Assembly: GCF_024169655.1 (NCBI RefSeq)
Contig: NZ_JALJWV010000001.1
Coordinates: 2,423,001-2,487,000 of the forward strand
Direction of reading: 5' to 3'
DNA: 64,000 nucleotides
Source of the DNA: Pseudomonas marginalis
GTDB taxonomy: Bacteria > Pseudomonadota > Gammaproteobacteria > Pseudomonadales > Pseudomonadaceae
In this document: positions 45,032 through 54,451 of the stretch, in pieces
Numbering within the stretch: position 1 is the first letter of the stretch
How the letters are laid out: each line of letters begins with the position of its first letter
Notes under the pieces: generated by a model
The model's input: the letters and a program-made list of their open reading frames with translations, nothing else
What the model was told of the DNA's origin: nothing
Database searches by the model: none
Made by a program: the position numbers and the translations under genes

Positions 45032-47662
45032 ATGAGCGCCACAATTGTGCAAACCACTGAAGGCCAGCGCCTGGCCGCCGAGACGGTCGAGCGCTGGCGC
45101 GAGTGGGGCCCGTACCTGAGCGAGCGCCAATGGGGCACGGTGCGCGAGGACTACAGCGCCGATGGCGATGCCTGGCGCTACTTCCCGCACGAACATGCGC
45201 GCAGCCGCGCTTACCGCTGGGGCGAGGATGGCCTGGCCGGGTTCAGTGACAAGGCGCAACGCTGGTGCATGGGCCTGGCGCTGTGGAACGAGCGTGACGC
45301 GATCCTCAAAGAGCGCCTGTTCGGCCTGAACAACGCGGAGGGCAACCACGGTGAAGACGTCAAGGAACTGTACTTTTTCGTCGACGGCGTGCCGAGCCAT
45401 GCCTACATGCGTATGCTCTACAAATATCCCCATGCGGCGTTTCCCTACGCTGACCTGATCGCCGAAAACGCCCGACGTGGGCTCGCGGATGCCGAGTACG
45501 AAATCCTCGATACCGGCGTGTTTGAAGACAACCGGTATTGCGACGTCAGCGTCGAATACGCCAAGCACCAGCCCGACGATATCTTCATGCGCGTCAGCGT
45601 CCACAACCGCTCGGACCAACCGACACGCCTGCAAGTGCTGCCCCAGGTCTGGGCGCGCAATGATTGGAGCTGGACCGTCGGCGCGCCGAAACCGCAGTTG
45701 CGGCTGGACGGCGACCGCGTGCTGGCGCGTCATCATGAATTGCCCGATCACCACCTCAGCGCCTGGGGCCAGGACGGCGTCGAATGGCTGTTCTGCGAAA
45801 ACGAAAGCAACTTCCCCAAGCTGGACGGCAAACCGGCGCCGGGGCCGTTCAAGGATGGGATCAACGATTACGTGGTGGCGGGACAGGAAAGCGCGATTCG
45901 CCGCGACAGCGGCACCAAGGCGGCCGCGCGTTTCATCCTGGCGTTGGCGGGCCTGGAGCGCAAAGCCGTCTATTTGCGTTTTGCGCCCAAGGACGCGCCC
46001 CAGGTCAATGCGCGCAAGCTGTTTGAACAGCGCCGCCAGGAAGCCGATGACTTCTACGCCGCGTTGCAGCAGGGCATCGCCGACGCGGATGCGCGTAATG
46101 TGCAGCGCCAGGCCCTGGCCAGTTTGCTGTGGTCCAAGCAGCTCTATTATTTCGACGTGAACCAATGGCTCGACGGCGACCCGACCCAACCCGCGCCGCC
46201 GCCCGAGCGCCTGCAACGGCGCAATAGCCATTGGCGGCACCTGTCCAACTTCGACATCCTCTCCATGCCCGACACCTGGGAATACCCGTGGTACGCCTCC
46301 TGGGACCAGGGCTTTCAGGCGGTGGCCATTGCGCTGATCGATCCGGGGTATGCCAAGCAACAGCTGTTGCTGCTGGTAAAGGACCGCTTCATGCACCCCA
46401 ATGGTCAGTTGCCGGCCTATGAATGGCGCTTCGACGACGCCAACCCGCCGGTGCATGCCTGGGCCAGTTGGCGGGTGTATCAGCAGGACAAGGCGTTGAC
46501 CGGCGTAGGTGACATGGATTTCCTGGAGCGGATTTTCCACAAGCTGCTGCTGAATTTCTCCTGGTGGGTCAACCGCAAGGATGCCGAAGGACGCAACCTG
46601 TTCCAGGGTGGGTTCCTGGGGCTGGACAATATCGCCTTGTTCGACCGCTCGGCCACGCTGCCGCCGGGTTATCAGTTAGACCAGGCCGATGGCACCGCGT
46701 GGGTTGCCGCCTATGCACTGGACCTGATGCGGATGGCTCTGGAACTGGCCAGGCGCAATGTCGTGTACGTCGATATCGCGGTGAAGTTTTTCGAGCACTT
46801 CCTGTATATCGCCGGCGCCATCAACCGTGTCGACGACAGCGCCGAGGGCCTGTGGGACGAGCAGGACCTGTTCTTCTACGACGTACTGCGCCGTCCCGAC
46901 GGCCAGAACGAACCGGTGCGCCTGCGCTCCATCGTCGGCCTGATGCCGCTGTTCGCCGTGTTGGTGCTGGAGCAGCGCGAGCATGAAGGCCTCGAAGGCT
47001 TGCGTGAGCGGCTGTTGGGCTTCATGCACCACCGGCCGGAACTGGCCAAGCTGGTCTCGCGCTGGAACGAGCCGGGGCAGGGCAATCGCCTGTTACTGGC
47101 GCTGTTGCGCGGCGAGCGCACCAAGGACTTGCTGCGGCGCATGCTCGATGACGATGAGTTTCTTTCGGCGTTTGGCGTGCGTTCATTGTCCAAGGCCTTC
47201 GCCGACCAGCCCCTGGCGCTGAAGATGAATGGCGACACGCTGTGCGCACGTTATCAACCCGGTGAATCCGATTCACGTCTGTACGGCGGCAACTCCAATT
47301 GGCGCGGGCCGTTGTGGATGCCGGTGAATTACATGCTGATCGAATCGTTGCGCGAGTTTCATCGGTACTACGCGGATAACTTCTCGGTGGAGTACCCGAC
47401 GGGCAGTGGTTATCTGTCGTCCCTGGAGGAAGTCGCCGACAGCCTCAGCCAGCGTCTGAGCCGATTGGTCCTCAGGGATGACAATGGCCTGCGTCCGTCG
47501 ATGGCCGGGTATGCGCAGTTGGAGGCGGACCCGGCCAGCCGTGACCTGGTGTTGTTCCATGAGTATTTTCATGGGGAAACCGGGCGTGGGTTGGGCGCGT
47601 CCCACCAGACGGGGTGGAGTGCGTTGGTGGCGTTGCTGTTGCATGGGCCGTCCACGCATTGA
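45032..47662 (+). CDS. MGH1-like (GH63-type) glucosidase
   Basis: The product has 876 residues without a signal peptide, so it is cytoplasmic. The N-terminal half is beta-rich (RAYRWGEDGLAGFSD). The C-terminal (alpha/alpha)6 barrel has WEYPWYASWDQGFQAVA and WRGPLWMPVNYMLIESL, the mannosyl-oligosaccharide glucosidase-like (MGH1) signature. Family members hydrolyse alpha-glucosides such as mannosyl- or glucosylglycerate; the exact substrate is open. GGGAGGG lies 4-10 bases before the ATG. No osmolyte-synthesis gene is next to it. Confidence 0.8.
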   Translation: MSATIVQTTEGQRLAAETVERWREWGPYLSERQWGTVREDYSADGDAWRYFPHEHARSRAYRWGEDGLAGFSDKAQRWCMGLALWNERDAILKERLFGLNNAEGNHGEDVKELYFFVDGVPSHAYMRMLYKYPHAAFPYADLIAENARRGLADAEYEILDTGVFEDNRYCDVSVEYAKHQPDDIFMRVSVHNRSDQPTRLQVLPQVWARNDWSWTVGAPKPQLRLDGDRVLARHHELPDHHLSAWGQDGVEWLFCENESNFPKLDGKPAPGPFKDGINDYVVAGQESAIRRDSGTKAAARFILALAGLERKAVYLRFAPKDAPQVNARKLFEQRRQEADDFYAALQQGIADADARNVQRQALASLLWSKQLYYFDVNQWLDGDPTQPAPPPERLQRRNSHWRHLSNFDILSMPDTWEYPWYASWDQGFQAVAIALIDPGYAKQQLLLLVKDRFMHPNGQLPAYEWRFDDANPPVHAWASWRVYQQDKALTGVGDMDFLERIFHKLLLNFSWWVNRKDAEGRNLFQGGFLGLDNIALFDRSATLPPGYQLDQADGTAWVAAYALDLMRMALELARRNVVYVDIAVKFFEHFLYIAGAINRVDDSAEGLWDEQDLFFYDVLRRPDGQNEPVRLRSIVGLMPLFAVLVLEQREHEGLEGLRERLLGFMHHRPELAKLVSRWNEPGQGNRLLLALLRGERTKDLLRRMLDDDEFLSAFGVRSLSKAFADQPLALKMNGDTLCARYQPGESDSRLYGGNSNWRGPLWMPVNYMLIESLREFHRYYADNFSVEYPTGSGYLSSLEEVADSLSQRLSRLVLRDDNGLRPSMAGYAQLEADPASRDLVLFHEYFHGETGRGLGASHQTGWSALVALLLHGPSTH

Positions 47663-47738
47663 AGGCGGGTAAATTCGCCGTCCTGGCCTTTACAAAGATG
47701 TCGATCATGGCGAGCGCCGCTGCTGACCGCTGGCCCGG

Positions 47739-47775
47739 AAACGACAAATCCCGCCAGTCGCGGGATTTGTCGTTT
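47739..47775. terminator. Bidirectional terminator between glucosidase and SCP2 gene
   Basis: A perfect 16-base stem (AAACGACAAATCCCGC / GCGGGATTTGTCGTTT) surrounds a 5-base loop. The A/T ends give a T-rich side in both directions. It lies between convergent genes. Confidence 0.85.
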
Positions 47776-47801
47776 CAATGCGTGCTTTACAGCCAGCGTT
47801 C

Positions 47802-48116
47802 TCAGGAAGGGAACAGCTCGCTCAGCTTCATCGCCAGCATCATGTCGCCTTCGGTGCGCAGCTTGCCGCTCATGAAGGCCTGCATGCCGTCGGTGTCGCC
47901 GCTGACGATGCCTTTCAGTGTTTCGCCGTCCATGACCAGGGTCACCTGAGCGTCAGAGTTTTCGCCTTCCTGCAATTCGCAGGCGTTGTCTTTGACGATC
48001 AGCGAGAAGTGTTCGCTGTCATCGATACAGAAACCGAATACCAGGTCCAGGCCGGCAGCAGCGGCTGGGTTGAATTTGGCTTTCATTGCTTCTACGGCTT
48101 TAGCTACGTCAGTCAT
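47802..48116 (-). CDS. SCP2 sterol-binding domain protein
   Basis: The product has 104 residues consisting of a single SCP2 domain: ENSDAQVTLVMDGETLKGIV, then GKLRTEGDMMLAMKLSELF. Such stand-alone SCP2 proteins bind lipid or acyl-CoA in the cytoplasm. It lies 57 bases after the histidine phosphatase gene on the same strand, so the two may be co-transcribed. A lipid-related process is suggested but not shown. Confidence 0.87.
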   Translation of the reverse strand: MTDVAKAVEAMKAKFNPAAAAGLDLVFGFCIDDSEHFSLIVKDNACELQEGENSDAQVTLVMDGETLKGIVSGDTDGMQAFMSGKLRTEGDMMLAMKLSELFPS

Positions 48117-48172
48117 GGTTTCGATCCTTTAGGGTAGAGTCCAGCGACCTTGGGGTCACGGTTGGCCGCACT

Positions 48173-48883
48173 TCATCGGAAAGTGATGAGCTGCGGCGCC
48201 TTCAACAGTTGCAAGTGGGTATGACTGTTGAAGGAAGCCAGTGCCACCTCGCGACCGCGGAATTTCAGCTGGTTGAGCGAGGTGTTAACAATTTGCCAGT
48301 TCAGTTCGAAGGCCTGGGCGGCAGGCATTCGGGTAATCAGGTGGAGCAGGGCGGTAATGGTGCCGCCGGAGGTGAACACGGCGATCTTGTGCGTGTTGTC
48401 GGCCGCTTCCAGCAGACGCTGCAGGCCACCCTGGACGCGCTCGACAAACCCCAGCCAGCTTTCCAGCCCCGGCGTATCGTAAGTGCCGGCCACCCAGCGC
48501 TCGATGATCAGGGCGAAGATGCGCTGGAATTCGCTGCGGTTCTGCGCGGCGTTGCGCAGGATGTCCAGGGCGTCGGGTTCGCGGGTGAGCAGGTCGGGGA
48601 GCAGGGCGCGGATGATCGCGTCGGCGTCGAATTCGTTGAAGGCGCTGTCGACTTCCAGGGGCGGAACCGCCAGGCCAAGGGCGCTGTACTGATCGAAGGC
48701 GGCCGTGGCGGTGTGCTGTTGGCGGCGCAGGTCGCCGGCGACGCAGCGGTCGAACGTCACGCCCATGTCTGCCAGGTGGCGACCGAGGATTTGCGCTTGT
48801 TCCACGCCAACGGGCGACAGGACGTCATAGTCGTCTGCACCGAAGGAGGCCTGGCCATGTCGAATCAGATAGATGCTGCCCAC
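48173..48883 (-). CDS. Histidine phosphatase family protein (phosphoglycerate-mutase-like)
   Basis: The product has 236 residues with the catalytic RHGQAS motif at residues 8-13, a second His in SGGTITALLHL context, and the branch-1 histidine phosphatase fold. It removes phosphate from an unknown small molecule. The neighbour encodes an SCP2 protein. A TetR-type palindrome at 48950 lies about 65 bases upstream. In related pseudomonads such genes sit in acyl-CoA-metabolism clusters. Confidence 0.82.
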   Translation of the reverse strand: MGSIYLIRHGQASFGADDYDVLSPVGVEQAQILGRHLADMGVTFDRCVAGDLRRQQHTATAAFDQYSALGLAVPPLEVDSAFNEFDADAIIRALLPDLLTREPDALDILRNAAQNRSEFQRIFALIIERWVAGTYDTPGLESWLGFVERVQGGLQRLLEAADNTHKIAVFTSGGTITALLHLITRMPAAQAFELNWQIVNTSLNQLKFRGREVALASFNSHTHLQLLKAPQLITFR

Positions 48884-48949
48884 GTCCGTTTTCCCGGTAC
48901 GTTGAAAGTCTGGCGAGGTTATGAGGATGCCTGCGAGCTGTCAATGAAA

Positions 48950-48965
48950 AAACATACGCTTGTTT
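48950..48965. promoter_or_regulatory. TetR-type palindrome AAACA-N6-TGTTT
   Basis: AAACATACGCTTGTTT has matching arms and a central CG, the form used by PsrA/FadR-like TetR repressors. It lies 67 bases upstream of the phosphatase and 114 bases upstream of sohB, which diverge. Confidence 0.45.
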
Positions 48966-49078
48966 TAAAAGTGCGTTAGAGCGCTTGCCTGCTGGCGGTT
49001 TGAGCACTGGCCCCCCGGCGGTCCCGTCGGTATGCTTGGGCGATCCGCGCCTGGCGCCGTGCATTGTTAAGGAGACAC

Positions 49079-50104
49079 ATGGATTTTTTGGCTGAATACG
49101 CGAGCTTTTTGGCGAAGACCGTCACCCTGGTGGTCGCGATTCTGGTGGTACTGATCAGCTTCGCGGCACTGCGCAGCAAAGGTCGTCGCAAATCCGCCGG
49201 CCAGTTGCATGTCAGCAAGCTGAATGATTTCTACAAAGGCCTGCGTGAACGCCTTGAATCGACCCTGCTCGACAAGGATCAGCTCAAGGCCCTGCGCAAG
49301 TCCGAAAGCAAAGCCGAAAAGAAGAACAGCAAAAAGAAACCCGAGGCCAAGCCACGCGTGTTCGTGCTCGACTTCGACGGCGACATCAAGGCCTCGGCCA
49401 CCGAGAGCCTGCGCCATGAAATCACCGCCTTGCTGAGCCTGGCCACGCCCAAGGACGAAGTGGTGCTGCGCCTGGAAAGCGGCGGCGGTATGGTTCACAG
49501 CTACGGTTTGGCGTCGTCGCAACTGGCGCGGATTCGCCAGGCGGGCGTGCCGTTGACCGTGTGCATCGACAAGGTCGCGGCCAGCGGCGGCTACATGATG
49601 GCGTGCATCGGCGAGAAGATCATCAGCGCACCGTTCGCGATCCTCGGTTCCATCGGGGTGGTGGCGCAGTTGCCCAACGTCAACCGCCTGCTGAAAAAGC
49701 ACGACATCGACTTTGAAGTGCTGACCGCCGGCGAATACAAGCGCACCCTCACCGTGTTTGGCGAAAACACCGAGAAGGGCCGGGAGAAGTTCCAGGAGGA
49801 CCTGGACATCACTCACCAGTTGTTCAAGAACTTCGTGTCGCGCTATCGCCCGCAACTGGCGATCGATGAAGTGGCGACCGGGGAAGTGTGGCTGGGTGTC
49901 GCAGCCCTCGACAAGCAACTGGTCGACGAGCTGCAAACCAGCGACGAATACCTGGCCACCAAGGCCAAGACCGCCGAGGTGTTCCACTTGCATTACGCCG
50001 AGCGCAAGAGCTTGCAAGAGCGCGTGGGCCTGGCGGCCAGCGGTTCGGTGGACCGCGTGCTGCTGACCTGGTGGAGCCGGTTGACCCAGCAGCGGTTCTG
50101 GTAA
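49079..50104 (+). CDS. sohB: SohB, inner-membrane S49 serine protease
   Basis: The product has 341 residues. One N-terminal membrane helix (about 8-30) is followed by a Lys-rich linker (KKNSKKK) and the S49 domain. The domain has VLDFDGDIKAS, the nucleophile Ser in KVAASGGYMMAC and the general-base Lys in GEYKRTLT. It acts in the periplasm or membrane, cleaving signal-peptide remnants or misfolded proteins. AAGGAG at 49069 sets the start. Confidence 0.92.
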   Translation: MDFLAEYASFLAKTVTLVVAILVVLISFAALRSKGRRKSAGQLHVSKLNDFYKGLRERLESTLLDKDQLKALRKSESKAEKKNSKKKPEAKPRVFVLDFDGDIKASATESLRHEITALLSLATPKDEVVLRLESGGGMVHSYGLASSQLARIRQAGVPLTVCIDKVAASGGYMMACIGEKIISAPFAILGSIGVVAQLPNVNRLLKKHDIDFEVLTAGEYKRTLTVFGENTEKGREKFQEDLDITHQLFKNFVSRYRPQLAIDEVATGEVWLGVAALDKQLVDELQTSDEYLATKAKTAEVFHLHYAERKSLQERVGLAASGSVDRVLLTWWSRLTQQRFW

Positions 50105-50129
50105 GCCTCTTCAGAGGATAGGTAATACC

Positions 50130-50219
50130 TGTGGGAGGGGGCTTGCCCCCGATGGCGGCGGGTCAGTCACAGTTGCATTTACTGACACACCCTCATCGGG
50201 GGCAAGCCCTCTCCCACAT
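50130..50219. repeat. REPIN between sohB and the MFS gene
   Basis: The copy is complete with two inverted arms and lies between convergent 3' ends, where it may also limit read-through. The MFS stop codon directly follows the right arm. Confidence 0.88.
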
Positions 50220-51728
50220 TTAGTTCGGTGTGGGTATCGGCTTGCGCATCAGCCTCCCCACCACCAGCGCTCCGAGCAGTCCCAATAACCCTGCCACCCA
50301 CAGCACCCCGCTGAACCCGCCCACAAACGCCTGCCGCGCCAGCGGTTGCACCCTTACCCGCGCCGCCTCGGGCACCAGGTTCAGCGCCGCCGGCATATCA
50401 CCCGCCACCACCCGCGAAGCAATTCCCGCCACCTGCGCCTGCCATTGCGGGTCGATACTTGCGCGCAACAACTGTTCGCTGTGGCTGCTCAGCAGTGCCC
50501 CATACACGCCAATCGCCAACATGATCGCGCTGAACCGCATGGTGGTGCTCATGCCCGACGCCATCCCCGCACGCTCCCGTGGTACGCAGGCCATGATGTT
50601 TTTCTGCGTATCGCCATTGAGCAGGCCCGCCCCGGCGCCCGTGACGGCTATCGCCAGGGCGAAGGGCAGGTAGCCGCCGACATTCAGCGCCCAGGCGCTC
50701 AGCAGGTTACCGCAGCCGACGAGGGTCAAACCGCTGGCCATCATCGTCGCCGGCGCAAAGCGCCCCGCCAGGCGTGCGCCGATCCGTGGGCAAATCAGCA
50801 TCGTCAGCGCAAACGGCAACATGCCCAGGCCCGAGGCAATCGCCGAAAAGCCCAGGCCGTTCTGCAGGTAAAACGGCAGCAACGTCATCATCACCTGGGC
50901 GCAGCCGGCGTAGGCGAACATGCCCAGCAAGGCACCGATAAAACGCGGGTGGCGGAACAGCTGCAGGTCGACCATCGGCCGCTGCTGCAACCGCTCGACC
51001 AGCACAAAGATGCCCAACAGCAACCCACCGCCGAGCAGGCGCGTGTAGGTCTGCGGGCTGTCCCAGCCGATGCGGTTGGCCTCGATCAACCCCCACATCA
51101 AACACACCAGGCTGGCGCTGAACGCCAGGCTGCCCCACGGGTCGAGGCGTGCGGCCTGGGTATCACGGGACTCGGGGATGGCGTGCAGCACCAGCGCCAT
51201 CAGCGCCAGGCCCACCGGCAGGTTGAGGTAGAAAATCCAGCGCCAGCCCAGGTACTCGGTGATCAAGCCGCCGAGGGTCGGCGCGGCGGTCATCGCCACG
51301 CCCATGCACGCGCCCCAGAACGCCCAGGCCTTGGCCCGTTCCACTTCGTCGTGGAAGGTGTGGCCGATGGAGGCGAGCGCCGAAGTGAGCAACAGCGCGG
51401 CACCGACGCCTTTGATGGCGCGGGCGATATCCAGCCACAGCGCGCTGGGCGCCGCGCCGCAGCCGAGGGACGCGAGGATGAAAATGCCCAGGCCCCAGAT
51501 CAGGCTCTGCTTGCGGCCGAAGCGGTCGGCGATGCTGCCGGCGGGCAACAACAGCGCGGCGAAGGCCAGCATATAGGCGCTGACCACCCACTCGATATCC
51601 GCGAAGTTGGCCCCCAGGTCGCGGGCGATGCTCGGCAGGGTGACGGCGACGATATTGGTGTCGAGCACGATCAGCGAGCAGACGCCGGAAGCGGTCAGCA
51701 GTGTCAGGCGCGGGCTGACCCGGCTCAT
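50220..51728 (-). CDS. MFS transporter, DHA2 (EmrB/QacA) type
   Basis: The product has 502 residues and about 14 hydrophobic helices. It carries the MFS motif A form GSIADRFGRKQSL near residues 63-76, and motif C-like GGLITEYLGWRWIFYLN. The 14-helix DHA2 subfamily exports drugs or metabolites with proton antiport. No membrane-fusion partner lies next to it, so it is probably a single-component pump. It is divergent from a LysR regulator that is the likely controller. Confidence 0.9.
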   Translation of the reverse strand: MSRVSPRLTLLTASGVCSLIVLDTNIVAVTLPSIARDLGANFADIEWVVSAYMLAFAALLLPAGSIADRFGRKQSLIWGLGIFILASLGCGAAPSALWLDIARAIKGVGAALLLTSALASIGHTFHDEVERAKAWAFWGACMGVAMTAAPTLGGLITEYLGWRWIFYLNLPVGLALMALVLHAIPESRDTQAARLDPWGSLAFSASLVCLMWGLIEANRIGWDSPQTYTRLLGGGLLLGIFVLVERLQQRPMVDLQLFRHPRFIGALLGMFAYAGCAQVMMTLLPFYLQNGLGFSAIASGLGMLPFALTMLICPRIGARLAGRFAPATMMASGLTLVGCGNLLSAWALNVGGYLPFALAIAVTGAGAGLLNGDTQKNIMACVPRERAGMASGMSTTMRFSAIMLAIGVYGALLSSHSEQLLRASIDPQWQAQVAGIASRVVAGDMPAALNLVPEAARVRVQPLARQAFVGGFSGVLWVAGLLGLLGALVVGRLMRKPIPTPN

Positions 51729-51803
51729 AATGTAATTACCCTATGGGCAATACGGAAAAGGCAGTTGACGGACATCGCAAGGGCTCTCTACTGTTGAAGT
51801 ACC

Positions 51804-51878
51804 TTGAGCTTATCCCCGTGCGCTGCTGCCTTTATTAGTCGTGGTGAGCCACTTCATTACCTTTGAGCTAATCCTCGT
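51804..51878. promoter_or_regulatory. Pair of 16-base direct repeats in the MFS-LysR divergent region
   Basis: TTGAGCTTATCCCCGT (51804-51819) and TTGAGCTAATCCTCGT (51863-51878) share 14 of 16 bases, 59 bases apart. The second abuts the LysR start codon, as expected for an autoregulatory LysR site. Confidence 0.5.
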
Positions 51879-52751
51879 ATGGATATCCGCCACTTTCGCT
51901 ACTTCCTGGCCGTGGCCCGGCAGCGCAACTTCACCCGTGCCGCCGAGCAACTGGGCATCGCACCGCCGACCCTGAGCCGGCAGATCCAGGACATGGAAAC
52001 CAGCCTGGGCACGCGCTTGTTTATCCGCCAGCAGCGCGAAGTCAGCCTGACCGAAGCCGGTGCCGCGCTGCTGGTCGAGGCCGAAGCCACCGTGCGTCAA
52101 TTCGAGTTCGCCCAACGCAGTGCCCAGCGTGCCGGGCGTGGCGAGACCGGCCACATCGAATTGGGCTACGTGGCTTCGGCGGTGTATTCCGGGCTGTTGC
52201 AGCGGCAAATGCACGGGTTCAGCCAGGCGTTTCCCGACGTCAGCGTGAACGTGCGCGAATGTGCGATGGCGACCCTGCCCGGCGCGGTGGCGGATGGGCG
52301 CTACGACATTGGCTATGTCCGTTCGCCGATGACCCTACCCGACGGCGTGGAGGCGGTGCGCCTGCACAGCGAAGGTTTCGTGCTGGCGCTGCCCCAGGAT
52401 TCCTGGCTGCTGGGGTTGAAGGCCATCGGTTGCGAGCATCTGCAAAACGAGACGTTTATCCTGCCGGAGCAAATCAGCGGCACCCTGCACGTCGCCGCCC
52501 AAGGCGGCTACGCGCCGCGCCTGGGACCGCAGCCGGGCGGGTTGGTCGCGGTGGTGGCGTTGGTGTCATTGGGGCAGGGCGTGGCCGTGGTGCCGGCGTC
52601 GGTGGTCGGGCATGTGAGTCTGCCGGGCGTGGTTTATCGCAGCATTCAGGGCAGTGACGCGGCGTCGTGGCTGTCGTTGATTCACCGGCGCTTTGAGCAA
52701 GCGCCGGCGGTGGCGCGGTATATCCAGCAGGTCAAGCAAACGCCAACCTGA
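51879..52751 (+). CDS. LysR-family transcriptional regulator
   Basis: The product has 290 residues. An N-terminal winged HTH (MDIRHFRYFLAVARQRNF...LSRQIQDME) precedes a periplasmic-binding-type effector domain beginning GHIELGYVASAVYSGLL. It is divergent from the DHA2 exporter by 150 bases and probably controls it. The effector is not predictable. It has a normal family length (about 300). Confidence 0.9.
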   Translation: MDIRHFRYFLAVARQRNFTRAAEQLGIAPPTLSRQIQDMETSLGTRLFIRQQREVSLTEAGAALLVEAEATVRQFEFAQRSAQRAGRGETGHIELGYVASAVYSGLLQRQMHGFSQAFPDVSVNVRECAMATLPGAVADGRYDIGYVRSPMTLPDGVEAVRLHSEGFVLALPQDSWLLGLKAIGCEHLQNETFILPEQISGTLHVAAQGGYAPRLGPQPGGLVAVVALVSLGQGVAVVPASVVGHVSLPGVVYRSIQGSDAASWLSLIHRRFEQAPAVARYIQQVKQTPT

Positions 52752-52755
52752 GGCG

Positions 52756-53400
52756 TTACACCAGTCGCGGCTGCACGGAGTCCGCCAGGCGCGTGAGGAT
52801 CAGGCAGCACGACACTGCACCGGCATCCAACACGCCCAGCGAGCGTTCGCCCAGGCGGCTGGCGCGGCCGATCTTCGCCACCAGGTCCTTGGTCGAGTCG
52901 CGGCCCTGTGAGGCGGCGGTTTTCATCGCATCGAGCGCATCGTGGAAGGACGCCCCGCGCGCATGGGCGTGCTCAAACGCTTCGACCGCCGGGATCAAGG
53001 TGTCCATCAGGCACTTGTCGCCCACGCCGGCCTCGGTGATGTCCTGCAATGAGGTCAAGCCGCCGCGCAGCAGGTGGGCGAAGGTGGCCGCGTCGATGTC
53101 TTCGCTGCTACGCACTTCATCGGCCATGCCGATAAACAGGCTGCCGTACAGCGGCCCCATGGAGCCGCCAATGCCTTCCATCAGGCTCAGGGTCAGTTCG
53201 TCCAGGGCTTCGGCCAGGCTCAGTTGGCGGCCTTCGATCGTGCGCCCGCAATGCGCGAAACCCTTGGCCATGTTGATGCCGTGGTCGCCGTCGCCAATCG
53301 CGCCGTCGACTGCGCTGAGGTACTCACGGTTGGCCACGATCACGCTGACCAGGTCGGCGACGATGGCGCTGCCGTCGCGGGTGGAAAAATGCTCGCTCAT
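52756..53400 (-). CDS. DhaL-type kinase subunit (erythrulose/dihydroxyacetone kinase, ATP-binding)
   Basis: The product has 214 residues, the DhaL nucleotide-binding domain. The Mg-chelating aspartates appear in GDGDHGINM, and GGSMGPLYGS is characteristic. No DhaM (PTS phosphocarrier) is present, so ATP is the likely phosphate donor with the DhaK partner upstream on the same strand (gap 3 bases). It lies at the 3' end of the polyol operon. In related tetritol pathways the kinase acts on erythrulose; dihydroxyacetone remains an alternative. Confidence 0.87.
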   Translation of the reverse strand: MSEHFSTRDGSAIVADLVSVIVANREYLSAVDGAIGDGDHGINMAKGFAHCGRTIEGRQLSLAEALDELTLSLMEGIGGSMGPLYGSLFIGMADEVRSSEDIDAATFAHLLRGGLTSLQDITEAGVGDKCLMDTLIPAVEAFEHAHARGASFHDALDAMKTAASQGRDSTKDLVAKIGRASRLGERSLGVLDAGAVSCCLILTRLADSVQPRLV

Positions 53401-53403
53401 GGT

Positions 53404-54405
53404 TCACTCCGCCTGGGTCATGCCGATGGAACGGCAGGGTTGGTCGATCAGGGTTTTCAACTCAAAGTCGAGGCCGAGCAGGGTCAGGGTCACGCCCATC
53501 ATTTCCAGGGACGTGAAGTAGTTGCCCACGTAGCAGCGGTGGATCTTCAAACCCTTGGCGGTGAGTTGGCGTTCCACCTCGGCGTAGAAAATATACAGCT
53601 CCATCACCGGCGTGGCGCCGAGGCCCGAGACCAGCACCACCACGCTGTCGTCCTGGCTGAAATCGCGGTCGGCGAGGATCGGCGCGAGCATGCGCTCGGC
53701 CATGGCGGCGGCGGGTTCGATCGGGATGACTTCGATGCCCGGTTCGCCGTGATGGCCGATGCCCAGTTCCATCTGGCCGTCGGCAATCTGGAAATTCGGC
53801 TTGCCCACGGCGGCAATGGTGCAGGGGGTGAGGCCAATACCGATCGAGCGGCAGTGGTCGACGGCTTTTTGGGCGACGCGGATCACACCGTCCAGGTCGT
53901 AGTGCTGGGCGGCAGCGGCACCGCCGATCTTCCACATGAAGATCTCTCCGGCCACGCCGCGCCGCTTGGCGATCTCGGCCTTGGGCGCGGACGCGACGTC
54001 GTCGTTGGCGACCACGGTGCGGATGCGCATGTCTTTGCTGGCGGCCATTTTCATCGCCAGCTTCACGTTCATGTTGTCGCCGGCATAGTTGCCGTACAGG
54101 CAGGCCACGCCGGCGCCGTGGTCGGCGGCGCGGAACGCATCGAAGAAGCTCTTGGCGGTGGGCGAGGAGAAAATCTCGCCGACGGCCACGGCGTCAACCA
54201 GGCCGGGGCCGACGTAGCCGAGAAACGCCGGCTCATGGCCCGAGCCGCCGCCGGTGACGATGCCGACGCGGCCTTGGCCCGACGGTTTGGCTTTGACGAT
54301 GACCCGTGGATTGGCTTCGTATTGGCGTAACTGCGGGTGCGCGACCAGGATGCCGCGCAGCATGTCCTCGACCACGTGGTCCGGATCGTTGATGACTCGA
54401 TTCAT
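53404..54405 (-). CDS. DhaK-type kinase subunit (substrate-binding)
   Basis: The product has 333 residues with the Dak1 fold. The covalent substrate His is in GGSGHEPAF near residue 59. Further conserved parts are GNYAGDNMNVKLAM and GIEVIPIEPA. It binds the carbonyl substrate through the His as a hemiaminal while DhaL supplies ATP. The stop lies 4 bases before dhaL. The kinase is encoded as two chains, whereas many erythrulose kinases are single fused proteins. Confidence 0.88.
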   Translation of the reverse strand: MNRVINDPDHVVEDMLRGILVAHPQLRQYEANPRVIVKAKPSGQGRVGIVTGGGSGHEPAFLGYVGPGLVDAVAVGEIFSSPTAKSFFDAFRAADHGAGVACLYGNYAGDNMNVKLAMKMAASKDMRIRTVVANDDVASAPKAEIAKRRGVAGEIFMWKIGGAAAAQHYDLDGVIRVAQKAVDHCRSIGIGLTPCTIAAVGKPNFQIADGQMELGIGHHGEPGIEVIPIEPAAAMAERMLAPILADRDFSQDDSVVVLVSGLGATPVMELYIFYAEVERQLTAKGLKIHRCYVGNYFTSLEMMGVTLTLLGLDFELKTLIDQPCRSIGMTQAE

Positions 54406-54451
54406 AACGCGGGTTCCTGTGTTCTTGTTTTATGGGTTCACAGCTGTTCAG

